A stretch of 63,957 bases of DNA from Rhizobiales bacterium Ga0077537 (lineage in GTDB: Bacteria; Pseudomonadota; Alphaproteobacteria; Rhizobiales; Hyphomicrobiaceae): NCBI GenBank assembly GCA_001464955.1, contig LNEM01000026.1, forward strand, positions 1 through 63,957, read 5' to 3'. The first letter of the stretch is position 1. Every line of letters starts with the position of its first letter. Positions 18,003 through 26,842 of the stretch are shown here, in pieces. Under the pieces are notes generated by a model that made no database searches, was not told the DNA's origin, and worked only from the letters and a program-made list of their open reading frames with translations. A program made the translations under genes and the position numbers.

Positions 18003-18428
18003 TCAAAGGGCGGCCAGCGCGGCCTTCAGCTTCGCGGCCGCGGCGGCGAGGACCTCTGGCTTCTCCATCGTCGCCGTATGGGGGCCAAGCTTGACGCCGT
18101 CCCAGCGGGGCAGGACGTGGAAGTGGAGATGAAACACCACCTGGCCGCCGGCCGGCTCGTTGAACTGCTGGATGGTGATGCCCTGGGCGCCAAACGCCTT
18201 CATCTGGGCGCGCCCGATGCGCTGGACAGTGGCGAGGCAGGCGGCGAGCTGCTCGGGCGTCGCGTCCAGAACGTTGCGGGCGGGGGTCTTCGGGATGACC
18301 AGCGCGTGGCCCTCGCAGCGGGGCATGATGTCCATGAAGGCGAGCGTCGCGGCGTCCTCGTGGACCTTGTGGGCCGGCAGCTCGCCACGCAGGATCTTTG
18401 CGAACACATTGCTCGGGTCGTAGGTCAT
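18003..18428 (-). CDS. HIT family protein
   Basis: 141-residue histidine-triad protein with H100-x-H102-x-H104 (VFHLHFHVLPRW), probably a nucleotidyl hydrolase acting on AMP-type conjugates. The N-terminal FAKILRGELPAHKVHED and PRCEGHALVIPK are typical of the Hint branch. ATG 18428 is chosen because the extra upstream residues are outside the conserved domain. An AGGAAGAGGCTCCC stretch precedes it. Confidence 0.9.
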   Translation of the reverse strand: MTYDPSNVFAKILRGELPAHKVHEDAATLAFMDIMPRCEGHALVIPKTPARNVLDATPEQLAACLATVQRIGRAQMKAFGAQGITIQQFNEPAGGQVVFHLHFHVLPRWDGVKLGPHTATMEKPEVLAAAAAKLKAALAAL

Positions 18429-18562
18429 GGGAGCCTCTTCCTCGGGGCAGCGCGGCGATCGCCGGCATCGTGCCATGGCTGTTAACGGCCGCTCAACCAT
18501 GGCGTCAAGGCGGGGCGTCGCGTTAAGGCGTGCTTAGGCACGTCGGCGCCAAGCTCCGCCCC

Positions 18563-18781
18563 ATGACACGCACAGCTTTCATGACGTCGCCCGCATCTTT
18601 CGCCGATGCCTCGGACGACCTCGACATCGTGCCGGCGCACATCGCAGCGCGCCGGATGCAGCGCCGGCTCATGGCCGTCGCGTCGGCTCTCGCCGTACTG
18701 GTCCTGGCGGTCACGCTCTATCAGGGCGCCATCGTGCTCAGAACGCCGCCGGACCTGGTGACGTTCGCGTTCCGCGTGTGA
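18563..18781 (+). CDS. small single-pass membrane protein
   Basis: 72-residue protein with one predicted transmembrane helix (about 35-54, LMAVASALAVLVLAVTLYQG), an N-terminal acidic segment and a short C-terminal tail. No recognised domain and a weak ribosome binding site. It is divergent from the HIT gene and convergent with the amidohydrolase at 18816. Moderately likely to be real because of its clean membrane segment and coding-like composition. Confidence 0.5.
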   Translation: MTRTAFMTSPASFADASDDLDIVPAHIAARRMQRRLMAVASALAVLVLAVTLYQGAIVLRTPPDLVTFAFRV

Positions 18782-18815
18782 GCGCTGCCGGCCCTCGCGG
18801 CCGACGCGCCGTGGC

Positions 18816-19937
18816 CTAGATCCGATAGACGTTGAGACCGTTCTCGGCGCAGATCGCGCGATGCTGCGCTGGCGTGATGCCGGCCGGAAAGGCGCGGAAG
18901 GGGTCGTCGAAGTCCCAGTGCGGGTAGTCCGACGCGAACAGCAGCCTGTCGTGGCCGACCCACTGCAGCGTATCGAGCAGATGGTGGCGGTTCTCCGGCT
19001 CTTCCATCGGCTGGGTCGAGATCCAGATGTGTTCGCGGATGTATTCGGACGGCTTGCGCCGAAGATGTGAGAGTTCGTCCCGGTTCTTTTCGAAGATCTT
19101 GTCGAGGCGCCATGTCAGCGGTGGCAGCCAGCCGAAGCCACCCTCCACGATCACCACCTTGAGCTTCGGGAACTCCTCGAACACGCCTTCCATGACGAGG
19201 CTGGTCACGACCGTCTGGGCCGACGTCGAATGGCCGCCGGCGCCTTCCTCGATGTAGTAGGACGGCCAGCCGGCGCCCGTGACCGGATGGCCGCTGGTGC
19301 CGAATACGTGGAACGCCATCGGCAAGTTGTGAGCTTGGGCCGCGGCATAGATCGGCCAGTACCGGCGATTGCCGAGCGGATCGGCCGACCGCGTCAGGCA
19401 GAACACCTGGGCGTAGTCCTTCATGTGACCGACGCGCTCGATTTCCCTGGCGGACGCATAGGCGTCCTCGTAGGGCACGACGACCGCGGCGCGAAGGCGG
19501 CGATCCTTCGATGTCCACGCCTCGCGCTGCCACTCGTTCGTCGCGCGGCAGAACGCGGCGCCGAACGCCGTGTTGAGTTCGCCCTGGCCCGTGTTGCCGA
19601 GGGGACCGAGCACGCCGAGTTCGACGCCGGCCGGGTCGAGATACTGCCTCTGCATCAGTTCGAGCGAGGAGCCGGGGCGACCGGAGCCATCCTCGGGCCA
19701 GGCGTCGCGGCGCGAGGCGAGCGGCGCCGATTTCGGGTAGGGCTCGACCGTCGCGCTGCCATGGCGACGGCGGAAGCCGTACGTCATGGCGTGATCCCAC
19801 CACTTCTTCTCGACGAACGGCTTCAGGCACGCCATCGACTTGACGGCCGGGTGGATGTCGCTGTCGACGATCGCCAGCCGGTTGGTGGGCTCGGCCGACG
19901 GCTTCTCGTCGGCTGCGGGCGGGGCATCGAGGGGCAT
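18816..19937 (-). CDS. amidohydrolase 2 family protein
   Basis: 373-residue TIM-barrel metal hydrolase of the ACMSD/Amidohydro_2 type. Visible metal and active-site segments are DSDIHP near residue 25, FHVFGTSGH, and the final LFASDYPHWDFDDPF. The central motif PLGNRRYWPIYAAAQAH is shared with the next gene. The family includes decarboxylases and hydrolases of aromatic or amide substrates; the reaction is not predictable. It is the second gene of a tandem pair, 32 bases after its paralog. Confidence 0.85.
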   Translation of the reverse strand: MPLDAPPAADEKPSAEPTNRLAIVDSDIHPAVKSMACLKPFVEKKWWDHAMTYGFRRRHGSATVEPYPKSAPLASRRDAWPEDGSGRPGSSLELMQRQYLDPAGVELGVLGPLGNTGQGELNTAFGAAFCRATNEWQREAWTSKDRRLRAAVVVPYEDAYASAREIERVGHMKDYAQVFCLTRSADPLGNRRYWPIYAAAQAHNLPMAFHVFGTSGHPVTGAGWPSYYIEEGAGGHSTSAQTVVTSLVMEGVFEEFPKLKVVIVEGGFGWLPPLTWRLDKIFEKNRDELSHLRRKPSEYIREHIWISTQPMEEPENRHHLLDTLQWVGHDRLLFASDYPHWDFDDPFRAFPAGITPAQHRAICAENGLNVYRI

Positions 19938-19969
19938 GTCGGCCTCCGTGAGTCGGATCTGGTATCGGG

Positions 19970-21025
19970 TCAGGGTGCGAGACGAGCGTACGTCGCCCGG
20001 GGATTGTCGATCAGGACCTTGCGACGCAGCGCATCGTTCAAATTTGCCGGCAGCATAGCATCGCCGTCGTGCTGCCAGTGAGGGAAATCAGACGAAAAGA
20101 GCAGCATGTCCTCGGACGGGAGTTGGTCCAGGATGCGCTCGAGCATGGCCGGGTCGTCCGGGACGTCCAGCGGCGCGGTGGTCAGGCGGATGTGGTCGCG
20201 GACGATTTCGCTCGGCAGCCGATCGATCCACGGCACCTCCAGGCGCACACCGCGCCAGAACTTGGAGAGCCGCCAGAGATAGGGCGCAAGCCAGGTGACG
20301 CCCGATTCGATCAGCACGGCCTTGAGACCGGGGTACTTCACGAACACGCCCTCGGCGACGAGGCTACCGACCTGGGCGTGCATGGCGAGCGATGAGGCGG
20401 CGTAGTCCTCGGCCCAATAGGTCGGCCAGCCGGAACCGGTGACGGCGTGGTGGTAGCTCGAGCCCGCATGAATGCCGATCGGCAGGCCGTGGCGCTCGCA
20501 GGCGGCATAGATCGGCCAGTAACGGCTCTTGCCCAGCGGCTCTTCGGTGCCGGCGATGAAGAGTGCCTGCACGAAGCGCCGGTCGGGGGCGCAGCGCTCG
20601 ATCTCGGCCACGGCGCGCTCGGTCGACTGGTAGGGCACGACGATGGAGGCCCGATAGCGCGGGTCGCGATCGAGCCACTCGTGGCGGACCCAGTCGTTGA
20701 CCGCGGCTGCAAAGGCCGCCGCCATGTGCTCGTCGCGGATCATCTGCACGGCGTAGAGACAGTTCAGGATCGCGTGGCCGAAGCCGTGGCGATCGAGCAG
20801 AGCCGACGCCGTCCGTCCGGCGTCCTCGTCCGGCTTCGAGGCCGCGAGATCGGCGCGGAGCGTCATCGGCGCCCGCCTCGGGTAGGCGATGGTCTCGAAG
20901 CTGTCGATGCCACGGACCTCGACGGTCTCGCTCCAGTAGCTGTCCATGTAGCGGCGCAGCGCGTTGATGTCCGGCACGCGCGGATGAACGTCGCAGTCGA
21001 TCGCCCCAGTCCAATCGGTGGTCAC
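19970..21025 (-). CDS. amidohydrolase 2 family protein (tandem paralog)
   Basis: 351-residue paralog of the next gene. Motifs DCDVHP, IHAGSSYHHA and LFSSDFPHWQHD correspond to those in the neighbour, as does PLGKSRYWPIYAACERHGLP. Start is GTG 21025, preceded by GGGAG. The earlier in-frame start would add residues unlike the family. The pair probably arose by duplication and may act on related substrates or form a heteromeric enzyme. Only the first of these ideas is supported by sequence. Confidence 0.85.
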   Translation of the reverse strand: MTTDWTGAIDCDVHPRVPDINALRRYMDSYWSETVEVRGIDSFETIAYPRRAPMTLRADLAASKPDEDAGRTASALLDRHGFGHAILNCLYAVQMIRDEHMAAAFAAAVNDWVRHEWLDRDPRYRASIVVPYQSTERAVAEIERCAPDRRFVQALFIAGTEEPLGKSRYWPIYAACERHGLPIGIHAGSSYHHAVTGSGWPTYWAEDYAASSLAMHAQVGSLVAEGVFVKYPGLKAVLIESGVTWLAPYLWRLSKFWRGVRLEVPWIDRLPSEIVRDHIRLTTAPLDVPDDPAMLERILDQLPSEDMLLFSSDFPHWQHDGDAMLPANLNDALRRKVLIDNPRATYARLAP

Positions 21026-21155
21026 GCTTCGCTCCCTGTCGTTAGAACAATCCTTCCATGCGTCGCCGCGCGTTTCCAGCCCCTTCGATGCGGGAGCGGC
21101 GGGAAGAGCGGACTGATCGCCTCGGAAGCGCAGCAAGGCTGGCTCGGCGCGGCCC

Positions 21156-21179
21156 GATCAAGATCACGATCACGATCAC
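21156..21179. repeat. four-copy hexamer tandem repeat
   Basis: One GATCAA followed by three GATCAC units, immediately upstream of the predicted promoter of the small secreted peptide. It could be a cluster of protein-binding sites or simply a short microsatellite. Confidence 0.6.
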
Positions 21180-21205
21180 TTGAATACGAAACGATACGGA
21201 CCCTA

Positions 21206-21235
21206 TTTACATTTTATCTGAACGATGTTTATATT
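21206..21235 (+). promoter_or_regulatory. predicted sigma-70 type promoter of the small secreted peptide
   Basis: TTTACA at 21206-21211 and TATATT at 21230-21235 with an 18-base spacer, in a conspicuously AT-rich patch. It would give a leader of about 65 bases before ATG 21309. Confidence 0.5.
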
Positions 21236-21308
21236 CAGTCCATCGAACGGGGCACACAACAGGCCGCTTCCGCAGCCACCCCGATCCAGACACTGACGGA
21301 GACTTCCC

Positions 21309-21437
21309 ATGAAGACCATCGTCGCCTCCATCCTCGCCCTCGGCCTCCTCGCTGGCGCCGCGTCGGCATCCACCACCACGCCCGTCCACGCCGACATGAC
21401 CACGGCCGACTGGTGCAACCCCTACTACGGCAAGTGA
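21309..21437 (+). CDS. 42-residue putative secreted peptide
   Basis: A very short ORF with all the parts of a gene: promoter-like hexamers upstream, GGAG six to nine bases before the ATG, and a strong terminator downstream. The product has a signal peptide (MKTIVASILALGLLAGAASA, cleavage probably after Ala20) and a mature part of 22 residues with one Cys and the ending DWCNPYYGK. No family recognised. The mature peptide would be periplasmic or extracellular. The single Cys is not in a lipobox. Confidence 0.65.
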   Translation: MKTIVASILALGLLAGAASASTTTPVHADMTTADWCNPYYGK

Positions 21438-21572
21438 GGCGGCGCCCCGCAAACGTCCTCCCACCCGCCGCATTGTGAAGCCATCGGGAACGGCTCTCTC
21501 CCCGCCGCCGACCTCCCGGTCCAGCTTCGAAGTCCTACTGGTGCCGATACTGCAGACGACTATTCATCGTGC

Positions 21573-21608
21573 GCCCCCGAAGCTTCGGCTTCGGGGGCTT
21601 TTCGTTTT
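21573..21608 (+). terminator. strong intrinsic terminator with TTCG tetraloop
   Basis: An 11-bp perfect stem (GCCCCCGAAGC 21573-21583 with its complement 21588-21598), loop TTCG, then TTTTCGTTTT. The T-rich side lies on the plus strand, so it ends the small-peptide transcript. Confidence 0.93.
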
Positions 21609-21631
21609 ACGGACCGCAGGGCGCCAATGCG

Positions 21632-23083
21632 TCAGCGACGACGGCGCTGGACCACGCGAAAGCCTTTGCGGGATGCCGCACCGGCTCGGAGACCCCGCGC
21701 GGCATAGAGCGACGGACGCGCCACCGGAGCCGGGCGCGGGACGAGGCCGTAGGTGGCGCGCTGGCCGCGAACGGGATGGGCCGAGCGTCGGACCTGGGCA
21801 TGGGCCGTCCGACGCGCTGCCTTGCGGTCGCGCGCCATCGCGGCCCTGGCCGCTCGCCGCTCTGCCGCGGCTTCGGCGCGCATGCGGCGGGCTGTAATCG
21901 TGGCCTCGCGAGCGGCGCGGCGCGCTTCGTTCGCCTGGCGCCTCGCCGCCTCCCGACCAACTTCTGCCGCCGACGTCATGCCAAGGCCAGAGGCGCCCGG
22001 GGGCGGGTTTGCCGGCGGTGTGGGCGCTCTCGGCGGACTGGGGGCGCTGGCGGCCATCTCGCGCTGGGGCGCGGTCGCGCGCTCCTGCTTCTCCTGCCAG
22101 TCCCGAATGCGTTCGGCTGCCGCGGCGGTTGCGGCGTCGACCGCCTCGTCGCTGGGTCGTACCGGCGCGGAGGCCTGGGCCTCGGCGGCGGTCGTGACGG
22201 CAGTCTGCGGTGCAGGTGACCCTTTGGACTGCTGTCCGGCCTTCTCCGCTGCCGCCAGCGCGCGGCGCTCGGCCTCGGCTATCTCGCGGGCGGCCTTTTC
22301 TGCCATGACCGGCCGCATGCGGTCGGCCAAGGCGCTCGCCTCGGCCGCACGGCGAGCAGCCGCGGCTGCCGCCCGATCATCCGGGGTCTCGGGTGACCCA
22401 GCGGCGATCGGGCCCGATATCGCGCCATCGGGTGCCGGCTGGCCGCTCGCGAGCCGGCCGACGACGTCATCGAGGTACTCACGATAGGTCCGCTGGAGCC
22501 AGTCTTCGCCGGCTGGCGCATCAGCGACCGGCGCTTCGCCCGGCGGCGGCGTCGACGAGGGAAGTGGCGGCAGGATTTCAGGTTTCGCCACCGGCTGGTC
22601 GCCCGGGCTCACCGTGACGACAGTGGCGTCGCCAGACGGCGGCTTCCACCGCTGCTGGCGGAGGATCTCCTCGCGGCGCGCGGCGTCGGCAACGGGATTT
22701 GGCGCGGTGGGTACCGCCAGCCGTCCGATCAGGTCGTCATAGCCCCGGCGGGTGCGCGCAAGCCAGTCGCCCGCCGTTTCGTCGTGGGCCCCGACCGGAT
22801 TCGGCGCTGCGGGCATCGTGTCGCTCGCGGGGACAGCGCCCTTCTCGATGAACATGTCGAAGGCGCCGCTCACATCCCGGGCCATCTCCTCGGCGCGGGA
22901 TCGGCTGGCGGGGGACGGCGTTTCGACGGTTGCCGGCGCACCCCTTGGGCCGGCTCCATCCTGGGCTTTTGCCGGCTCAATCTGGAGCAGCCCCGCAAGG
23001 GCCAACGCCGACACGCCGAGCCATGTGCCCTGGCCGAGCGCCAACACCAGAGGAACGATCATTCGGGGCATCGGCTCACTCAC
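21632..23083 (-). CDS. Ala-rich secreted protein with internal repeats, function unknown
   Basis: 483 residues. A signal peptide is likely (hydrophobic about 8-33, cleavage near AKA-QD at 40). The rest is low-complexity: Pro/Ala linkers, long Ala/Glu/Arg helices (about 240-330 and 380-430), and an Arg-rich C-terminus ending QRRRR. Two copies of a W-L-x-R-T-x-R-x-Y ... G-R-L-A motif occur at 106-123 and 194-212, each followed by a Pro-rich stretch, with a weaker third copy near 65-82. No known domain. It could be an envelope-associated structural or DNA/polyanion-binding protein. The good signal peptide and repeat structure support it as a real gene. Confidence 0.7.
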   Translation of the reverse strand: MSEPMPRMIVPLVLALGQGTWLGVSALALAGLLQIEPAKAQDGAGPRGAPATVETPSPASRSRAEEMARDVSGAFDMFIEKGAVPASDTMPAAPNPVGAHDETAGDWLARTRRGYDDLIGRLAVPTAPNPVADAARREEILRQQRWKPPSGDATVVTVSPGDQPVAKPEILPPLPSSTPPPGEAPVADAPAGEDWLQRTYREYLDDVVGRLASGQPAPDGAISGPIAAGSPETPDDRAAAAAARRAAEASALADRMRPVMAEKAAREIAEAERRALAAAEKAGQQSKGSPAPQTAVTTAAEAQASAPVRPSDEAVDAATAAAAERIRDWQEKQERATAPQREMAASAPSPPRAPTPPANPPPGASGLGMTSAAEVGREAARRQANEARRAAREATITARRMRAEAAAERRAARAAMARDRKAARRTAHAQVRRSAHPVRGQRATYGLVPRPAPVARPSLYAARGLRAGAASRKGFRVVQRRRR

Positions 23084-23430
23084 CGTTCGATCCCATTCGG
23101 AGGTTGCGGTGGGACTTGCGCATCGGCACGCTGCACTCGGCAGAAGCGCCCACGCCCAGACCGGGCTGCCCCCTGGCGCGAGCCACTTTAGTCGATCGCA
23201 GAGGATCCGCCGACCAGCACCCGTCAGTTTGGTTGATCCGTGCGCGGCATGGCTCTATGGGCGCCGAATGCCACCATCCCGGTGCGGCGACTTGATGACG
23301 CCGGAAGGCGATCGGTCCGCATGGACCGAGGCTCGCGACATCGTGCGGCCGTCAACCGCCGGCAGGATGCGGATCGAGCCTCTTCGCTACGGGTGCTGCG
23401 GATCGCTCCTGGATCAGGTAATGTCGCGCC
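23084..23430. other. 347-base divergent intergenic region
   Basis: It separates two divergent genes and should hold both promoters. No credible ORF was found. The only structure seen is a 7-bp hairpin with loop GCAT (TCGGTCC 23311-23317, complement 23322-23328). Confidence 0.5.
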
Positions 23431-24087
23431 ATGACCAAATCATTGTCCAAGATCGCTGCTGGCGTTCAGATCGCCACACCAGGCAAGGATCCCCCGGAGC
23501 GCAACGTGTGCGTCTTCTGCGGCTCGGGTCCGGGCACCAATCCCGCCTACGTGGCGGCCGCTCACGTCTTTGGCCGCGCACTGGCCACGGCGGGCTACGG
23601 GCTCGTCTATGGCGGTGGCAGCCTTGGCCTGATGGGCGAGACGGCACGCGCCGTGATCGCGGCTGGCGGCTACGTCACCGGAATCATTCCGGCGTTCCTT
23701 TCCGAGAAGGAGCACATGCTCAGGGCCGCCGACGAACTGATCGTCACCGAGGACATGCACGAGCGCAAACGGCTGATGTTCGAGCGCTCGGACGCCTTCG
23801 TGGCGCTGCCGGGCGGCATCGGTACGCTCGAGGAACTCGTGGAGCAACTGACCTGGGCGCAGCTCGGGCGGCACGACAAGCCGGTCGTGCTTGCGAACGT
23901 GGCCGATTTCTGGAACCCCCTCCAGAGGCTGCTCGATCACATGCGCCAGGAAGCCTTCATAAGGCCCGGGCTTGAGGTCCGCTACAATGTGATCGACGAC
24001 ATCGAGCAGGTCGTTCCGCACATCGCGCGTGCCTTCGAGGCCGGCGCCGGTCGCCTCGTCGACAAGGGGCTCACCAAGCTGTTCTGA
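23431..24087 (+). CDS. LOG family protein (TIGR00730-type phosphoribohydrolase)
   Basis: 218-residue Rossmann-fold enzyme. VCVFCGSGPGTNPAY at about 26-40, YGLVYGGGSLGLMG (57-69), MHERKRLMFE and the signature PGGIGTLEE at 127-135 identify the LOG/lysine-decarboxylase-like family. Members release the base from cytokinin riboside 5'-monophosphates or hydrolyse other nucleotide monophosphates such as AMP. Cytoplasmic. Length and motifs are normal. It is convergent with the flavin reductase gene. Confidence 0.9.
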   Translation: MTKSLSKIAAGVQIATPGKDPPERNVCVFCGSGPGTNPAYVAAAHVFGRALATAGYGLVYGGGSLGLMGETARAVIAAGGYVTGIIPAFLSEKEHMLRAADELIVTEDMHERKRLMFERSDAFVALPGGIGTLEELVEQLTWAQLGRHDKPVVLANVADFWNPLQRLLDHMRQEAFIRPGLEVRYNVIDDIEQVVPHIARAFEAGAGRLVDKGLTKLF

Positions 24088-24144
24088 TCGTGCCGGCGGG
24101 ACCGGCGGCGCTGTCGCCGCACAGCCCCGACGGGTCAGCACGCC

Positions 24145-24813
24145 TCAGCGATACTTGCCATCGAAGGTCCCTTCGGGGCGGAGGTTCACGACCTTGCCGT
24201 CTTCGCCCACCTCCGGCCGATTGATCGTGAAGACGTTCTCCGGATTCAGCACGCCGTAGTCCATGTAGCCGAGCCGCGAGATGGGCCGCATCGCGCCGGT
24301 ATCGACGATGCCGTCCTTGATGAAGCGCTCGTCGATGTGAATGCCGACGACCTCGCCGAACACCACCGTGTAGGCGGAGGGCTTCCCGGGAAGGCCCGGC
24401 ATGTCGAGCGTCTGCCAGAGGCGGCATTCGAACGCCGCCGGGCTTTCCTTGACGCGGGGTGGCTTGACGAGGCGCGAGGCGGCAGCGGTCAGGCCGGCGA
24501 GGGGAAACTCATCGACGCCATAGGGCACGGCCGCCGAGGTCGCGTTCATCTCGTAGCGCAGATCCCAGGTCGCGAGCGAACAGACGAACTCCTTCGTCTC
24601 GAGGACGTTGCGCAGGCTGTCCTTCATCCCAGCCGACGAGAACATGACGTAGGCGGGACGGTCGCTCACGGCATTGAAGAAACTGTAGGGCGCAATATTG
24701 CATACCCCGGCGGCGCTCACCGTCGAGACCCACCCGATAGGGCGGGGCACCATCAACGACTTGAACGGATCGTGCTTCAGGCCATGCTTGTTCTCGAGGG
24801 TCTCGTAGAACAC
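24145..24813 (-). CDS. flavin reductase family protein
   Basis: 222-residue FMN-binding split-barrel protein. Family motifs are VPRPIGWVST near residue 20, NIAPYSFFNAVSDRPAYVMF and the internal FECRLWQTLD. It could be a flavin reductase partner of a two-component monooxygenase or an FMN-binding protein of unknown substrate. Start is GTG 24813 with GGAG upstream; the longer frame lacks a conserved N-terminus. No monooxygenase gene is adjacent. Confidence 0.88.
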   Translation of the reverse strand: MFYETLENKHGLKHDPFKSLMVPRPIGWVSTVSAAGVCNIAPYSFFNAVSDRPAYVMFSSAGMKDSLRNVLETKEFVCSLATWDLRYEMNATSAAVPYGVDEFPLAGLTAAASRLVKPPRVKESPAAFECRLWQTLDMPGLPGKPSAYTVVFGEVVGIHIDERFIKDGIVDTGAMRPISRLGYMDYGVLNPENVFTINRPEVGEDGKVVNLRPEGTFDGKYR

Positions 24814-25024
24814 GGGGCGTCTCCATGCCGGGGTGGAATGGCTGAAGCATACAGGCAACCCGCCGAGGGCTGCAAAAGGAACAGCGCGACGGGCCGCTCG
24901 GTCGGGGAGACTGCCCGATGATCCAGCAAAGGCCGGACGATCCGGCACCTACGCCTTCCCTTCGACGGCCGGCCGCACTAGGTTCCGGTGTGAACCACAG
25001 GCCTCTCAATCAGGGAAACGCCAC

Positions 25025-26074
25025 GTGACCATCCGCAATGGTGTTGCCGACGCGGTCGGCCGCACACCCCTCATCAAGCTCCGGCGCGCGTCGGAAGAGA
25101 CCGGCTGTACCATTCTCGGCAAGGCCGAGTTCATGAACCCGGGCGGCTCGGTGAAGGATCGCGCGGCGCTCTTCATCATCGAGGACGCCGTGCGGCGCGG
25201 GCAGCTCTCGAAGGGCGGGACCATCGTCGAGGGTACGGCTGGAAACACCGGCATCGGGCTGGCGGCGGTCGGCAACGCGCTCGGCTACCGGACCGTGATC
25301 GTCATCCCCGAAACCCAGAGCCAGGAAAAGAAGGACACCCTCCGGGTGCTCGGCGCGCAACTCGTCGAAGTGCCGGCCGTCCCCTACAAGAACCCCAACA
25401 ACTACGTGAAGTATTCGGCGCGGCTCGCAGAAGCGCTGGCCAAATCGCAGCCCAACGGCGCCGTCTGGGCGAACCAGTTCGACAACGTCGCCAATCGCGA
25501 GGCCCACATCGCGACCACGGCGCCTGAAATCTGGGAGCAGACCGGGGGCAAGGTCGACGGCTTCGTCTGCGCCGTCGGGTCCGGAGGCACGCTCGCCGGC
25601 GTCGCGATGGGGCTCAGGGCGAAGCGCGCCGACGTCAAGATCGCACTCGCCGATCCGCCGGGCGCGGCGCTCTACTCGTACTATCGGACGGGCGAGTTGA
25701 AGTCGGAAGGCTCGTCGATCACCGAAGGCATCGGGCAAGGCCGCATCACGGCAAACCTCGAGGGATTGGCGGTCGATCATGCCTACCAGATCCCTGATGC
25801 AGAGGCGGTCGGGATCGTCTTCCAGCTGCTCGAGGAAGAGGGGCTCTATCTTGGCTCGTCCTCGGGGGTCAACGTCGCGGGTGCGATCCGCCTCGCACGG
25901 GAACTCGGCCCCGGGCACACCATCGTCACCATCCTTTGCGACTCGGGCAGCCGGTACCAATCGAAGCTCTTCAATCCCCAGTTCCTCACCGAGAAGGGAT
26001 TGCCCGTGCCGCGCTGGCTTGCCGAGGCGAGACCGGCGCCGCCGAGCGTCATGATCGCGTCCGACCCGACCTGA
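25025..26074 (+). CDS. cysK: cysteine synthase A
   Basis: 349-residue PLP enzyme forming L-cysteine from O-acetylserine and sulfide. The PLP lysine is Lys44 in NPGGSVKDRAA; EGTAGNTGIGLA binds the substrate carboxylate and GSGGTLAG binds the PLP phosphate. Start is GTG 25025, following AGGGAAA. It heads an operon with alaX 16 bases and sseA 768 bases downstream, a sulfur-amino-acid grouping. It is slightly longer than E. coli CysK, in the range of the alphaproteobacterial type. Confidence 0.93.
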   Translation: MTIRNGVADAVGRTPLIKLRRASEETGCTILGKAEFMNPGGSVKDRAALFIIEDAVRRGQLSKGGTIVEGTAGNTGIGLAAVGNALGYRTVIVIPETQSQEKKDTLRVLGAQLVEVPAVPYKNPNNYVKYSARLAEALAKSQPNGAVWANQFDNVANREAHIATTAPEIWEQTGGKVDGFVCAVGSGGTLAGVAMGLRAKRADVKIALADPPGAALYSYYRTGELKSEGSSITEGIGQGRITANLEGLAVDHAYQIPDAEAVGIVFQLLEEEGLYLGSSSGVNVAGAIRLARELGPGHTIVTILCDSGSRYQSKLFNPQFLTEKGLPVPRWLAEARPAPPSVMIASDPT

Positions 26075-26090
26075 TCCCGAGGACATCCGC

Positions 26091-26813
26091 ATGACCGAGC
26101 AGCTCTATCGGAGCGACGCTTATCTCCGCTCCGCCGAGGCGACTGTCGTGGCCATCAACGAGCGGGGCGGGATCGTTCTCGACCGCACCGTCTTCTACGC
26201 GGCAGGCGGCGGGCAACCCGGCGACAGGGGGGCGCTCCGTTTCGGCGGCGGCGTCTGCCCCATCGCCACGACGGTCTACGAGCCCGGCGACAAGTCCGTC
26301 ATCGCGCACGTCCCGGCCGAGGGCGCGGCACTGCCGCAGATCGGGGAGGCCGTGAGAGGCGAACTCGACTGGGATCTCCGCCACCGCTTCATGCGCATGC
26401 ACACGGCGCTGCATCTCCTGTGCAGCCTCGTCAAGTTTCCCGTCACGGGAGGCCAGATCGGCGACGGCGAGGGTCGGCTCGACTTCGACATCGAGGATGC
26501 TTCGACCGTCGACAAGGACCGGCTCACCGAAGCGCTCAATGCGCTCGTCGCAGCCGATCATCCCGTCAGCGAACGCTGGATCACGGATGCCGAGCTCGAC
26601 GCGAACCCGGGCCTCGTCCGGACCATGGCAGTCAAGCCACCCACGGGCTCCGGGCGGGTCCGGCTCGTCGCGATCGGCGCGGACGGCACGATCGATCTGC
26701 AGCCCTGCGGCGGTACGCATGTGCGCCAGACCGGCGAGATCGGCCGCCTCGCCGTCTCGAAGATCGAGAAGAAGGGCAAGATCAACCGACGCATCCGCGT
26801 CGTGCTGGCCTGA
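26091..26813 (+). CDS. alanyl-tRNA editing protein AlaX
   Basis: 240-residue trans-editing deacylase that removes misacylated Ser or Gly from tRNA-Ala. The zinc site is intact: His104 and His108 in RMHTALHLL, Cys206 and His210 in CGGTH. The N-terminal glycine-rich GGGQPGD segment matches the AlaRS editing-domain fold. It sits between cysK and sseA with short gaps, so is probably cotranscribed. Confidence 0.92.
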   Translation: MTEQLYRSDAYLRSAEATVVAINERGGIVLDRTVFYAAGGGQPGDRGALRFGGGVCPIATTVYEPGDKSVIAHVPAEGAALPQIGEAVRGELDWDLRHRFMRMHTALHLLCSLVKFPVTGGQIGDGEGRLDFDIEDASTVDKDRLTEALNALVAADHPVSERWITDAELDANPGLVRTMAVKPPTGSGRVRLVAIGADGTIDLQPCGGTHVRQTGEIGRLAVSKIEKKGKINRRIRVVLA

Positions 26814-26842
26814 TCACACACCATGCTCCAGGGAGTGAAACG

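Noticed and set aside
21156-21179. Hexamer repeats considered as a possible CRISPR-like array.
   Set aside because: Units are 6 bases with no spacers; no array or cas gene was found anywhere in the window.
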